From Hyphomonadaceae bacterium (GTDB taxonomy: Bacteria; Pseudomonadota; Alphaproteobacteria; Caulobacterales; Hyphomonadaceae): a stretch of DNA of 64,000 nucleotides. A program made the position numbers and the translations under genes. Shown here one piece after another: positions 48,456-57,814 of the stretch. Location of the stretch: assembly GCA_024743315.1 (NCBI GenBank), contig JANSWU010000002.1, forward strand, positions 310,001 to 374,000, given 5' to 3'. Below the pieces are notes generated by a model, which saw only the letters and a program-made list of their open reading frames with translations, was not told the origin of the DNA and searched no databases. Each line of letters begins with the position of its first letter. The stretch's first letter is position 1.

Positions 48456-50417
48456 ATGAAAAGACTGATTGCCGCTTCTGCATTGGCTTTGGGCATTCAT
48501 GGGGCAACGACGGCGGAGATGAATTCTCCGACGGCCGCGCGACACGTCTTGAATCTTAATGATGTCGATATCACCGCACTGATTGACGATGTCTCGTTGA
48601 TTACAGGCTATACCTTCATTCTGCATCCGGATGTTCGGCGCACCAAAGTCACCGTCATGTCGCAATCCATGATGGATACGAATGAGGTGTTCCAGGTCTT
48701 TCTTTCGACTTTGCGGGTGCACGGATTTGCGGCGGTGCCAGCCGGACAGGGCGTCTACCGAATCGTTCCTGAGCAAATGGCGATTGGCGAAGCCGATGTC
48801 CGCGGATCTGGGCCGAATGCCTTCATTACCCAAGTGTTCAAACTCGATAATTTCAGTGCCATCGAGGCAGCGCAAATGGTCAAGCCGCTTGTCGATGCGC
48901 AAGGCCAAGTGGTGGCAAATGCGCGCTCTAACACGCTTGTTCTGGTTGATTATGCTTCAAACATGCCGCGATTGCGTGAGATTGTTTCCGGACTGGATGA
49001 GAATGATCGCACCAAAGTCGAAACACTTGAGCTGACCAATGTTCCGGCGCGCGAAGTGCAGGGCATCTTGTCGGACCTGTTGTCGGATCGGGATGAGAAC
49101 CCGAACAATCGCTTCGAAGTGTCCGCCTCGACCAGTTCGAATTCGATTGTCGTCAAAGGCGATGACGCCACCGTAGCGCGGGCGATTCGGGTGGCTCGCG
49201 AACTGGATAATAGCGATCCAATCCGTGACAGCCTGCGCGTGATCGAACTCAAAAACGCCAAAGCCGAAGACATCGTTCCGATTCTGGAGCGTTTGGGGCA
49301 AACCATGGCCGAGCAAGCCGCGCCCGGCGATACGCAGCTGCCCGGCGCCACGATTGCCCACCACCAACCGACTAATTCACTGGTGATCAGTGCGTCTCCG
49401 GACACAATTCTCGCCATGGAGCGGGTAGTCGAATCGCTCGATCGCCGTCGCGCTCAGGTCTTCCTGGAAGCGATCATCGTCGAGATATCTGACTCAACCG
49501 CGCGCGATTTAGGCGTGCAATTCCTGTTATCGGGCACTGGCGACTCGTCCGTGCCCTTCTTGAGCACGAACTTCTCGAATTCGGCGCCGAGCCTGTTGCA
49601 GCTCGCGGGCGCGACGATCAATTCAGATGTGTTTGGCGGCACCAACCCGTTCACGTCGGCGGCGATCACGTCGCTCGTTGGCCAGGAAGGCATCGGCTTT
49701 GGGGGTGGTGGTCAGAGCGGGGACACCTTGTTCGGTGCGATCGTCACCGCACTTGAGCAGGATGAGCAATCTCGCGTTCTGTCCAAACCCTTTAACATGA
49801 CGCTGGACAATGGCACTTCGGAATTGCTGGTCGGTCAACAGATCCCAGTGGCGACGGGCGAAACCCTTGGCGCCGACAATAGCAATCCGTTCCGGACCGT
49901 GACGCGCCAGGATGTCGGTATCAAATTAACGGTCACGCCGCGGATTACGGCGGATGACACGATCCATCTTGATATTTTCCAGGAAGTTTCGAGCATTTCA
50001 CCGACTTTGAGCGCCGGCATTGATGACTTTGTCACCAATCTTCGTCAGATCACGACCAACGTCCTGGCCGATGATGGTGAGATCATCGTGCTCGGCGGGT
50101 TGATCGAGCAGAGTCAGGACATCACCAATCGTAAAGTTCCGATCGCGGGCGACATACCGGTCGTGGGCAATTTGTTCAAATCAGAAAACACCGATAATCT
50201 CAGAACAAATCTGATGGTGTTCATTCGACCAACCATCGTACGTGATCGCGAAGGTGCGCGAGCGGTCACGCAGCGCTCCTACCGTTATATTCGCGCCGAA
50301 GAGCTACTTTACGATGAAGACAGTGGTGAGGGCGTCTCTCAGTTAGACTCCTTCATTGAGGAAGTTCTTGGGGTCGATGTTGAAGAGGCCCCCGCCTTGC
50401 GAGGGCGCTCCGAATAA
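48456..50417 (+). CDS. gspD: type II secretion secretin GspD
   Basis: Outer-membrane secretin channel. 653 residues with a signal peptide (MKRLIAASALALGIHGATTA), N0 domain (VLNLNDVDITALIDDVSLIT), N1-N3 domains (GFAAVPAGQGVYRIVPE; repeats with VxNARSNTLVLVDYASNMPR) and the C-terminal secretin domain. The latter has QDVGIKLTVTPRITADDTIH, GLIEQSQDITNRKVPIAGDI and PVVGNLFKS. No Ser/Gly-rich pilotin-binding tail is obvious, and the C-terminus is acidic (EEVLGVDVEEAPALRGRSE). The start at 48456 gives the cleanest signal peptide. Confidence 0.96.
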   Translation: MKRLIAASALALGIHGATTAEMNSPTAARHVLNLNDVDITALIDDVSLITGYTFILHPDVRRTKVTVMSQSMMDTNEVFQVFLSTLRVHGFAAVPAGQGVYRIVPEQMAIGEADVRGSGPNAFITQVFKLDNFSAIEAAQMVKPLVDAQGQVVANARSNTLVLVDYASNMPRLREIVSGLDENDRTKVETLELTNVPAREVQGILSDLLSDRDENPNNRFEVSASTSSNSIVVKGDDATVARAIRVARELDNSDPIRDSLRVIELKNAKAEDIVPILERLGQTMAEQAAPGDTQLPGATIAHHQPTNSLVISASPDTILAMERVVESLDRRRAQVFLEAIIVEISDSTARDLGVQFLLSGTGDSSVPFLSTNFSNSAPSLLQLAGATINSDVFGGTNPFTSAAITSLVGQEGIGFGGGGQSGDTLFGAIVTALEQDEQSRVLSKPFNMTLDNGTSELLVGQQIPVATGETLGADNSNPFRTVTRQDVGIKLTVTPRITADDTIHLDIFQEVSSISPTLSAGIDDFVTNLRQITTNVLADDGEIIVLGGLIEQSQDITNRKVPIAGDIPVVGNLFKSENTDNLRTNLMVFIRPTIVRDREGARAVTQRSYRYIRAEELLYDEDSGEGVSQLDSFIEEVLGVDVEEAPALRGRSE

Positions 50418-50455
50418 GATTTCGGAGCCCGTTGCAAATGGTGTAAAAGAAGTGC

Positions 50456-51940
50456 GTGTCATTTATGAATGCTGATCTGTCATATGCATTTGCCCGCGAT
50501 AAAGGTTTGGTCGTGCTGGACGGCGCGGACGATAACGTGCGGGTTGCCGTTCGACACGGGGCTGACCCGTTCGCTCTGATTGAGGCTCGCCGCGTTCTAC
50601 GCCGACCGATGACGCTGCAAGCCATGGCGCCTCAGGAATTTGAACGTGCGCTCACCGAACATTATGCTCGCGAAGGGGTCTCAGGCGACGAGGCCGAAGC
50701 GGCATTGGACAGTCAGGGGCTCGCCAGTCTCGTAGATGGCATTCCCGAAACCGCAGACTTGCTCGATGGCGACGATGATGCGCCCGTGATCCGTCTTATC
50801 AACGGTCTCATTTATGAGGCTGTGAACCGCAAAGCCTCCGACGTCCATATCGAGCCGCACGAGGACACACTGTCAGTGCGCTATCGCATTGATGGCGTGT
50901 TGCAGGAAGTCTTAACCCCGTCCCGGCGTCTGGCTGCGCCTTTAACCAGTCGGATCAAGGTCATGGCGCGCCTCGATATTGCCGAAAAACGCGTCCCTCA
51001 AGACGGCCGCATCTCGCTCTCGATCGGCGGGCGCAGCATCGATGTCCGTGTCTCGACCTTGCCAAGTCGCTATGGCGAGCGGGTCACCATGCGTTTGCTG
51101 GATACGCGCAACGCGCTGCTCGGGCTTGATGAGCTCGGTATGGATGAGGCGACTTTGACCCGATTTCGGGAAATCCTCGCTCAGCCCAATGGCATCACTC
51201 TGGTCACCGGGCCGACCGGTTCGGGCAAAACCACCACGCTCTATTCTGCGCTGTCCGTGCTGAACAATGGCGAGCGCAATGTCATGACCCTGGAAGATCC
51301 GATCGAATACGGGCTTGAGGGGATCAGTCAGACGCAGATGCATCACAAGGTAGGCCTGACCTTTGCGGCGACCCTGCGCGCCATTCTGCGGCATGATCCG
51401 GATGTGGTCATGGTCGGTGAGATCCGGGACCTTGAGACCGCCAAAGTGGCCTTTGAGTTCGCGTCGACCGGCCGTCCAGTGCTTTCAACTGTGCACACCA
51501 ATAGTGCGGCGGGGGCGATCCAGCGCCTGCGCGATATGGGGATTGAGCCTTACGTGCTCGCCGCGACGCTGAAGGCTGTAATTGCCCAACGCCTCGTGCG
51601 GAAGCTCTGTGACCACTGCAAAAAACCGCACGCGTCGACGTCAGAAGAATTGGCCATGTTCGGTCTGAGTGCCGGGGAGGCACCCCAGATGTGGCGCCCG
51701 GTGGGCTGCATGGCGTGCGGCAATAGCGGCTATAATGGCCGGCTCGGGGTCTACGAGCTGATCACGGTGGATGGCGGGTTGCGTGACCTCATTCGTGCCG
51801 ATGGATCTGAAGATGACATTCAAGACATGGCGTTTGCCAAGTATGACACGCTGTTTCGCAATGCCGCGCGCTATGTGAAAACGGGACAGACCAGCGTCGA
51901 GGAGGTGCTGCGAGTCTGTCGCCGGGAAGAGGAGCGCTAG
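50456..51940 (+). CDS. gspE: type II secretion ATPase GspE
   Basis: Cytoplasmic hexameric ATPase that powers pseudopilus assembly. About 494 residues; the initiator is GTG at 50456 or ATG at 50465. Motifs: Walker A GPTGSGKTTTLYSAL, Asp box and Walker B region RHDPDVVMVGEIRDLETA, His box STVHTNSAAGAI, and the zinc-binding four-Cys element CDHC...CMAC, all typical of GspE and absent from many PilT-type ATPases. The N-terminal ~100 residues form the GspL-binding domain. It lies 38 bases after gspD. Confidence 0.96.
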   Translation: MSFMNADLSYAFARDKGLVVLDGADDNVRVAVRHGADPFALIEARRVLRRPMTLQAMAPQEFERALTEHYAREGVSGDEAEAALDSQGLASLVDGIPETADLLDGDDDAPVIRLINGLIYEAVNRKASDVHIEPHEDTLSVRYRIDGVLQEVLTPSRRLAAPLTSRIKVMARLDIAEKRVPQDGRISLSIGGRSIDVRVSTLPSRYGERVTMRLLDTRNALLGLDELGMDEATLTRFREILAQPNGITLVTGPTGSGKTTTLYSALSVLNNGERNVMTLEDPIEYGLEGISQTQMHHKVGLTFAATLRAILRHDPDVVMVGEIRDLETAKVAFEFASTGRPVLSTVHTNSAAGAIQRLRDMGIEPYVLAATLKAVIAQRLVRKLCDHCKKPHASTSEELAMFGLSAGEAPQMWRPVGCMACGNSGYNGRLGVYELITVDGGLRDLIRADGSEDDIQDMAFAKYDTLFRNAARYVKTGQTSVEEVLRVCRREEER

Positions 51941-51943
51941 GCA

Positions 51944-53155
51944 ATGGCGGTCTTCGACTATGTTGCGATTGGAGCCGACGGGAAGCGCGCGACCGGCGTG
52001 ATCACTGCAGACTCGGCCCGATCGGCTCGAAAAGAACTTCGCCTCAAACAGCTCTCACCGCTGGAAGTCAAAGAGGCGCGGCAGAAATCATCTGGCGTGG
52101 CACGGCGCGGGGGATCGCTTTCGGGCAAGGACCTGGTGCTTGTCACACGCCAGCTCGCCATGTTGCTGAAATCAGGAGCGACCGTGGAAGAGGCAGTCGG
52201 TGCAATTGCTGCAGAGGCGGAGAATCCGCGCGCTCGTCGGACCTTGATGAATGTCCGCGGCAGCGTTCAGGAAGGTTTCTCGTTTTCGGAATCCTTGGCC
52301 AAATCCTCGAAAGCTTTTCCGCCTTATTACCGTGCCGTGGTTGGGGCCGGGCAGGCGTCAGGGCGGCTTGGCGATGTCATGGACCGGCTGGCCACACATT
52401 TGGAAAAATCGCGCAAGCTGCGCAGCAAACTGCTTTCTGCCCTGATTTACCCCGCTGTGCTGGCGGTCGTCGCTATGGTCGTGGTGGTTCTGCTGCTGAT
52501 TTTCGTTGTGCCCGCTGTGGTCGAACAATTCGAGACCGTCGGCCAGGATCTGCCACCATTGACCAATGCGGTGATTGGGGTTTCCGAGTTTATGCGCGGT
52601 TGGGGCCTGGTGCTGGTACCAGTGCTGGCTGGCGCCGCCTGGCTTTTGCGCGGCGTGTTTCAGACCCCCGCCGTCAAAATGGCGTGGGACAAATTCGTGC
52701 TCCGACTGCCCATGCTCGGAAAAGTCATCAAGAACGCCAATGCGGCGCAATTCGCCCGCACATTCGCAACGCTGTCTGGCAGCGGGGCTACGGTCCCGGA
52801 TGCCTTGGTGGCTGCGCGTGGATCCGTGGGCAATGAAGTTTTTCGCCAGGCCGCTAGTAGAGTCCGACGTCAGGTCGAAGAAGGCCAACCGCTGAATCGC
52901 GCCATGCGTGCCACCGAAGTGTTCCCGCCAATGCTGGTCCACATGGTGGCGAGCGGCGAACGCGGCGGCGACTTACCGGACATGATGGGGCGTGCGGCAG
53001 ACTATATGGAAGACGAGCTCGACAGCAGCGCAACCGTGGCGCTGGGGCTTTTGGAGCCGCTTTTGATCGTGCTCTTGGCGGGTGTGGTGGCCCTGATCGT
53101 CCTAGCGATCATGCTGCCGATCCTACAGCTCAACACAATGGCCATTGGGGCCTAA
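51944..53155 (+). CDS. gspF: type II secretion inner-membrane platform protein GspF
   Basis: Polytopic platform protein, 403 residues. Two T2SSF cytoplasmic domains (about 70-190 and 270-390), each with the family pattern LARQLAxLLxSG-like VTRQLAMLLKSGATVEEAV and FARTFATLSGSGATVPDAL, and three membrane helices (about 170-192, 220-240, 370-395). The ATG is 3 bases after the gspE stop. Domain order and length are standard. Confidence 0.96.
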   Translation: MAVFDYVAIGADGKRATGVITADSARSARKELRLKQLSPLEVKEARQKSSGVARRGGSLSGKDLVLVTRQLAMLLKSGATVEEAVGAIAAEAENPRARRTLMNVRGSVQEGFSFSESLAKSSKAFPPYYRAVVGAGQASGRLGDVMDRLATHLEKSRKLRSKLLSALIYPAVLAVVAMVVVVLLLIFVVPAVVEQFETVGQDLPPLTNAVIGVSEFMRGWGLVLVPVLAGAAWLLRGVFQTPAVKMAWDKFVLRLPMLGKVIKNANAAQFARTFATLSGSGATVPDALVAARGSVGNEVFRQAASRVRRQVEEGQPLNRAMRATEVFPPMLVHMVASGERGGDLPDMMGRAADYMEDELDSSATVALGLLEPLLIVLLAGVVALIVLAIMLPILQLNTMAIGA

Positions 53156-53165
53156 GGAGATGCAA

Positions 53166-53621
53166 ATGACTGAGAAGCAAAAACAGCGACTCAAGCGCCA
53201 GCGCGGCTTTACGCTGACGGAGATTATGGTCGTCGTCTTCATTATCGGCCTGCTTTCGAGCGTGGTCTTGTTCAACGTGCTCGGCGCACGCAGTGACGCT
53301 CAGGTCAAAACGGCTCAGGTAAACATTACAGCCCTCTCACAGGCGCTCGAGCAATATGCGCTTGATGCTTATGATTATCCGACCGAGCAGCAGGGCCTTG
53401 AAGCCTTGGTTGAGCGTCCGGACAATCTGCCTGACGGCGCGAGTTATCGGACCGGCGGCTATCTTCAAAAAGGCTCTGTCCCACTCGATCCTTGGGGGCG
53501 GCCCTATGTCTATGAACGCCCGGGCGACAAGTCAGGTCGGCCCTATGATCTCTATTCTCTTGGCGCAGACGGCCAGGAAGGTGGGGAAGAGCTCGACGCA
53601 GATATCGGCAACTGGGATTAA
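53166..53621 (+). CDS. gspG: major pseudopilin GspG
   Basis: Main subunit of the T2SS pseudopilus. 151 residues with a basic leader and prepilin cleavage site RQRG/FTLTEIMVVVFIIGL (cut after Gly, Phe methyl-acceptor, Glu at +5). The calcium-binding C-terminal domain has QQGLEALVERPDNLP, DPWGRPYVYERPGDKSGRPY and SLGADGQEGGEELDADIGNW. The start at 53166 has AAGGAG six bases upstream, and the ATG at 53160 lies too close. Confidence 0.96.
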   Translation: MTEKQKQRLKRQRGFTLTEIMVVVFIIGLLSSVVLFNVLGARSDAQVKTAQVNITALSQALEQYALDAYDYPTEQQGLEALVERPDNLPDGASYRTGGYLQKGSVPLDPWGRPYVYERPGDKSGRPYDLYSLGADGQEGGEELDADIGNWD

Positions 53622-53635
53622 GTCGAGGTCCATGC

Positions 53636-54109
53636 GTGACGCATTCAAGTCGATCTGATCGCGATAGCGAACGTGGTATGACCATTGTCGAAGTGTTGAT
53701 GGTGGTGTTCATCATCGGCTTGACCGCAGGGATTGTGACGCTGACCATTCCACAGCGTCCAACGGCTGAGCAGGCGAGTGCGCAAGCTTTTGCGACCATA
53801 CTTCGTACAGCACAAGATCAGGCTATTCTGTCTGGACAGCCAGTTGGCTTGCGGTTGACCGAGACCGGTTACGATTTGGTGCAGTGGCGGCGTGATCGGT
53901 GGGTGCCTCATGGACGCCCAGAAGTCTTGCCACGGCGGCTCGACATCACGCCTATTTTCGAAGCTTCCGATCGACCGGAAGGCTGGCCCGACCTGGTGTT
54001 TGATCCGACCGGCATCGTACCAAGTGCCGAATTTCAATTGCGCGGGCGGGGCGTGCGCATTGACATCGCGCTTCAAGAAAACGGCGAGGTCGCCCTTGTC
54101 GAACGCTAA
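53636..54109 (+). CDS. gspH: minor pseudopilin GspH
   Basis: 157 residues, GTG start with GAGG upstream. Prepilin site SERG/MTIVEVLMVVFIIGLTAG with Glu at +5 (Met, not Phe, at +1). The remainder fits the GspH beta-rich globular domain (SGQPVGLRLTETGYDLVQW, FDPTGIVPSAEFQLRGRGVR). It lies 14 bases after gspG; its last 14 bases overlap the start of gspI. Confidence 0.9.
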   Translation: MTHSSRSDRDSERGMTIVEVLMVVFIIGLTAGIVTLTIPQRPTAEQASAQAFATILRTAQDQAILSGQPVGLRLTETGYDLVQWRRDRWVPHGRPEVLPRRLDITPIFEASDRPEGWPDLVFDPTGIVPSAEFQLRGRGVRIDIALQENGEVALVER

Positions 54110-54542
54110 GCGCAATTCCGAAACAGGGTTCAGCCTAGTCGAAACGGTCGCGGCCATGGGTATTCTCGCCTTGGCGGCCATTCCGCTTCTGCAGATATCC
54201 TCTGATGCGATCCGCAATTCGGCGGGTCTCGAAACGCGCGTCCTGGCGCGAACCGTGGCTGAAAACACGATGGCCTATGCCATGGCTGACCCGCGCCCGA
54301 TTGATGCAGGGGTTGAGGTCGGACAAGAAAGCCAAATGGGCAGAACCTTTGTCTGGACGCGAACCAGCGGTCCGGCCGGGCAGGGTGAGTTGCAAAATCT
54401 CGAGGTTCAGGTGCGCCGAGAAGGTGAAGAGCAAGTCCTGGCTCGCTTGGTGGCCTTGAAATACATTCCGGCCGTTCTGCCAAGTGTCGCGACACCGGAG
54501 GCTACGCCTGATGGTCCTGGCGAAGAAGGGGACGAGACATGA
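54096..54542 (+). CDS. gspI: minor pseudopilin GspI (TTG start)
   Basis: 148 residues. The prepilin leader is read only if translation begins at TTG 54096, giving MSNAKRNSETG/FSLVETVAAMGIL with cleavage after Gly and Glu at +5. GAGG at 54086-54089 is six bases upstream. The start lies inside gspH, and longer in-frame ATGs would give an implausibly long leader. The C-terminal domain continues as GspI (RTFVWTRTSGPAGQGELQNL). It forms the pseudopilus tip with GspJ and GspK. Confidence 0.88.
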   Translation: MSNAKRNSETGFSLVETVAAMGILALAAIPLLQISSDAIRNSAGLETRVLARTVAENTMAYAMADPRPIDAGVEVGQESQMGRTFVWTRTSGPAGQGELQNLEVQVRREGEEQVLARLVALKYIPAVLPSVATPEATPDGPGEEGDET

Positions 54543-55162
54543 TGCGCCCGTCATCTGCTCAAGCCGGCTTTTCCCTCGCAGAGACTCTGGTCGCGCTGTT
54601 TATCCTGGCGCTTGTATCATCGGCGGGGGCGACACTTCTGATTGGTGCCACCGGCGCTGGCAAACAAGTTCGTGACCGTGAAGCAGAAGCGCGCGAGATC
54701 GATATTGCGCAGCGTTTGATCCGTCAGGATATCGCTGCCATGAGCATTCGCGCCGTCGATCCTGCAGATGGCTTCTCACCGCCTGGAAGTCTTTTCGGGG
54801 AGCGCCCACGTAGCGATGCGCCCTTTTTGCGCTTCGTCCGCGGAGGGTGGATAAACCCTGCTCAAATCGAACCGCGCAGTTCGCTTCAGGCAGTTGCCTA
54901 CGCCTTGCGCGACGGCAAATTGGTACGGGAAGTCACCTTGCGCCCGGACGCGACCAACGCAACGCCTAGGGTGTCCCGCGTTTTGCTTGATAATGTTCGC
55001 TCGATCGAGGTCGGCTTCATTCGCGGCGGTGACCGATCTGAGTTTTGGCAGGGTGACGCGATCCAGGCGCGGGAAATCCTGCCAGACTTGATCGAAATCG
55101 CTGTGACGTTTGAGAACGAAACGACCCTGAAGCTGGCAGCACTGACCGGAGGTCGATCATGA
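54539..55162 (+). CDS. gspJ: minor pseudopilin GspJ
   Basis: 207 residues. Prepilin site SSAQAG/FSLAETLVALFILALVSS with Glu at +5. The larger globular domain has IAQRLIRQDIAAMSIRAVD, FLRFVRGGW and a long beta-rich tail, as expected of tip pseudopilin J. The start overlaps the gspI stop by four bases (ATGA), the end overlaps gspK by four. Confidence 0.91.
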   Translation: MMRPSSAQAGFSLAETLVALFILALVSSAGATLLIGATGAGKQVRDREAEAREIDIAQRLIRQDIAAMSIRAVDPADGFSPPGSLFGERPRSDAPFLRFVRGGWINPAQIEPRSSLQAVAYALRDGKLVREVTLRPDATNATPRVSRVLLDNVRSIEVGFIRGGDRSEFWQGDAIQAREILPDLIEIAVTFENETTLKLAALTGGRS

Positions 55163-56160
55163 TGGCGCCTCGGGACCGGTCACAGCGCGGGGCAGCCTTG
55201 CTGACCGTGCTGATGATCATCGCCGCCATGTCGGTTGCGGCCCTGGCGGTTGCGCAGGCCGTAACAATGGCGACCCAGCGCGCCCGCGCGTTGGATGCGC
55301 AAGCGCAACTCGCTTTATACGCGGTTTCCGCCGAGGAGGTCGCGAAGGCCCGGTTGATGTCTATTCTGGAGCCGTTGCAAAGTCGTCTCAATGCAGATTT
55401 GCCGGGCTTTGGAGAGCCGCAAACCATCCCCGTTGATGGCGGTATTTTTACCGTCACGGTCCGTGACGCGACAAACTGTTTCGACGTCAATCAACTGGCC
55501 AAAGGCGGACAGGGCAGCGCGGTTCAAGCCGACCCCACCGCCCAAGCCGATTATCTGATGCTGCTCGAGTCGGTGTTAGAGAGCGGCTTCAGCGCCGACA
55601 TTGTTTCGCTCGTGTCTTCCTTGACCGACTGGATGGACGACAATTCAGTTCCCGGAAATGGTGGTGCTGAGGATGCTTATTATCTCAGCGAAACGCCCTC
55701 TTATCGAACATCGGCGCAGAAACTCGCCACGCTCGATGAATTACGCGCCATTCGAGGATATACGCCGAGCGTTATTGCTGCGATCCGCCCGCTTTTATGT
55801 GCCTTGCCGAGCCAGGCGCAGCGTGGCACCCCCGCGTTGAATATCAACACTTTGGAAGAGGTGCATGCGCCCTTGCTTCAGCTGGCTTTTGAGGGAGCAA
55901 TCGAATTGAATGAAGCGAGAGAGTTGATCCTGTCGCGTCCGCAAGGGGGGTGGGGGTCTGCTCAAGATCTAATCGAAGACCCAATCGTGACGCGCATTGA
56001 CCCGCAAAAAATCAAAATTGAGCGCCTTGGTCTTGTCACAAGCCTGGTGGAAGTTTCAGCCAATGTATCTTATCGCGGACACGACATGACCATGAGATAT
56101 TTGTTCAAGGCTGAACCGGGTCTCCCCATCTCGACATTGCGGCGGGAGCGGATCGGCTAA
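55159..56160 (+). CDS. gspK: tip pseudopilin GspK
   Basis: 333 residues. N-terminal helix RGAALLTVLMIIAAMSVAAL after a basic Arg-Gly leader, lacking the usual Glu at +5, as is characteristic of GspK. The large alpha domain contains NCFDVNQLAKGG, LVSSLTDWMDDNSVPGNGGA, EDAYYLSETPSY and ALNINTLEEVHAPLLQLAF, including a helix-hairpin-helix-like unit before the C-terminus. It overlaps gspL by one base. Confidence 0.93.
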   Translation: MMAPRDRSQRGAALLTVLMIIAAMSVAALAVAQAVTMATQRARALDAQAQLALYAVSAEEVAKARLMSILEPLQSRLNADLPGFGEPQTIPVDGGIFTVTVRDATNCFDVNQLAKGGQGSAVQADPTAQADYLMLLESVLESGFSADIVSLVSSLTDWMDDNSVPGNGGAEDAYYLSETPSYRTSAQKLATLDELRAIRGYTPSVIAAIRPLLCALPSQAQRGTPALNINTLEEVHAPLLQLAFEGAIELNEARELILSRPQGGWGSAQDLIEDPIVTRIDPQKIKIERLGLVTSLVEVSANVSYRGHDMTMRYLFKAEPGLPISTLRRERIG

Positions 56161-57329
56161 TGGCTAGGCTTTACGCGCTCCTCCAGCCTGATGGGTCGCT
56201 GCTGACAGCACGTCAAAAAGGTGGTGACTGGGTGATTGCGTCCGGCATGCCGGGCAAGGACTCGAATGGCCGGAACGTCACCATATTCCTAAATGGCCTG
56301 GACGTGCTGGGCCTGAGTGCGATCATTCCGGCGCGCAATGAAAACCAGGCCCGTCGGGCAGCGCCATTTGCAGTCGAGGACGAACTTGCAGAGTCGGTCG
56401 AAAACAGTCACGTCGCCTTGTCCGTTGTCGACAAAGCGAACTTAAGCGCAGCACGGCAGATCAATGTGGCGTCAGAAGACGCCATGGCCGAAATTGTTGA
56501 GCACTTGAATGGGTTAGGACTAAGCGAAGCTGCAATTGTCGCGGCGCATAGCGTGCTTCCGATGCGCGATTTTCTGTTCGAAGGGCCCGGCCTTCTGCTC
56601 GGTAGATTGGGTGATCGGAGCTTCTCCGTCGACGCCTCCATCGGTCGCGATGTGATCATCAGCCTTCTCGAAAAGTATCCAGAAGCGGAGGTCCAAGGCA
56701 ACTTGGTCGCGCAAGCTGTCGGACGATCTTCCTGTGCCGAGGGCGCAGCAACGCTGGAGGCCTTCTTGCTGGCCCTGGTGCACTGGGCGGAAGCCGGCAA
56801 TAGCGGTATCAACTTGCGCCAAGGCAAGTTCGCGCCGCGTCGGTCTTTGGAGCTTGGCGGGTTCGACCAATGGCGACTCGCCGGTGCGTTGGCTGCCGCT
56901 GCGGGCATTGGTTGGTTTGCGTCCGTGATGCTCGAAACCAATGCGATGAATACGCGCGCGGCTAATCTGCAGGCCTTGTCTTCAGAGTTCGCGCGTGTCG
57001 GCTGGCCGGAAGCCAATGGAGATGTCCAGCAGGTTCTGGCGATTAGCGCCAATAATCGCGCCAATAGCGCTCAGGCCTTTCCCTCGATCTTGGATGCCAG
57101 CGCGATCCTTTATGACGCGCTTTCGCAAGTTGAAGGCTCGGAGTTGCGCACGATCCGGTATGATCGTTTGCGCGGGCAAATGACTGCGACGGTGGCATTT
57201 GACAGCTTTGCAGATGTTGATCGTTTGACGGCAATCGTCGGCACGAGCGGCTTACAGGCGCGTTCTGGCGATTCCCGACAAAGTGGATCGAAAGTCATTG
57301 GTGATCTGACTTTGGAGAGCCGGTCATGA
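56160..57329 (+). CDS. gspL: type II secretion protein GspL
   Basis: Bitopic platform protein that recruits GspE. 389 residues: a cytoplasmic actin-like domain (about 1-235) with ARNENQARRAAPFAVEDELA, a membrane helix (about 242-260, LAGALAAAAGIGWFASVML) and a short periplasmic ferredoxin-like domain (about 300-389). The ATG overlaps the gspK stop (TAATG), and the stop overlaps gspM by four bases. Confidence 0.91.
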   Translation: MARLYALLQPDGSLLTARQKGGDWVIASGMPGKDSNGRNVTIFLNGLDVLGLSAIIPARNENQARRAAPFAVEDELAESVENSHVALSVVDKANLSAARQINVASEDAMAEIVEHLNGLGLSEAAIVAAHSVLPMRDFLFEGPGLLLGRLGDRSFSVDASIGRDVIISLLEKYPEAEVQGNLVAQAVGRSSCAEGAATLEAFLLALVHWAEAGNSGINLRQGKFAPRRSLELGGFDQWRLAGALAAAAGIGWFASVMLETNAMNTRAANLQALSSEFARVGWPEANGDVQQVLAISANNRANSAQAFPSILDASAILYDALSQVEGSELRTIRYDRLRGQMTATVAFDSFADVDRLTAIVGTSGLQARSGDSRQSGSKVIGDLTLESRS

Positions 57330-57814
57330 GCGCTTGGTGGTCGGGTCTCGAAACACGCGAACGTTTGCTGATCGCGATTGCCGCGACGCTCACACTCCTG
57401 GTCGTGATCTGGCAATTTGTGCTCGTGCCGAGCGTCAATGCGCGCGCCGAAGCTCGCGCGAATCTGGAAGAGGCTGATCGCGATCTGTCGCGGATCCAGG
57501 AAAGCTATATGTTGAAGCGCGCCATTGGTGCTGCGTCACCCACGAATGCCCGCCCGACTTCGGCCAGCATTGAGGACTTCAAGGCCGCGGTTACCGGTTC
57601 GGCAAGCGATATAGGTTTGTCGATTTCAAGGTTGCAAGGCGACGATTCAGCTTCGGTGAGGTTGGTATTTGAAAATGCCGACCCAAGACTGGTTTTCCTT
57701 TGGCTCGAGGACATCCAGGCCAAGCATGGTGGTCAAGTCTCGCGCTTCAATATGGAGCAGGCCGGGGGCGGTATGGTTCGCGTAAATGTCGACTTGGTGG
57801 CGGGAGGTCTTTGA
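57326..57814 (+). CDS. gspM: type II secretion protein GspM
   Basis: Small bitopic partner of GspL, 162 residues. Short cytoplasmic N-terminus (WWSGLETRERLLIA), one membrane helix (about 14-34), a coiled-coil-like stretch (about 35-65), and a periplasmic ferredoxin-like domain. The WW...L..RER pattern at the N-terminus is typical of GspM. Confidence 0.87.
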   Translation: MSAWWSGLETRERLLIAIAATLTLLVVIWQFVLVPSVNARAEARANLEEADRDLSRIQESYMLKRAIGAASPTNARPTSASIEDFKAAVTGSASDIGLSISRLQGDDSASVRLVFENADPRLVFLWLEDIQAKHGGQVSRFNMEQAGGGMVRVNVDLVAGGL

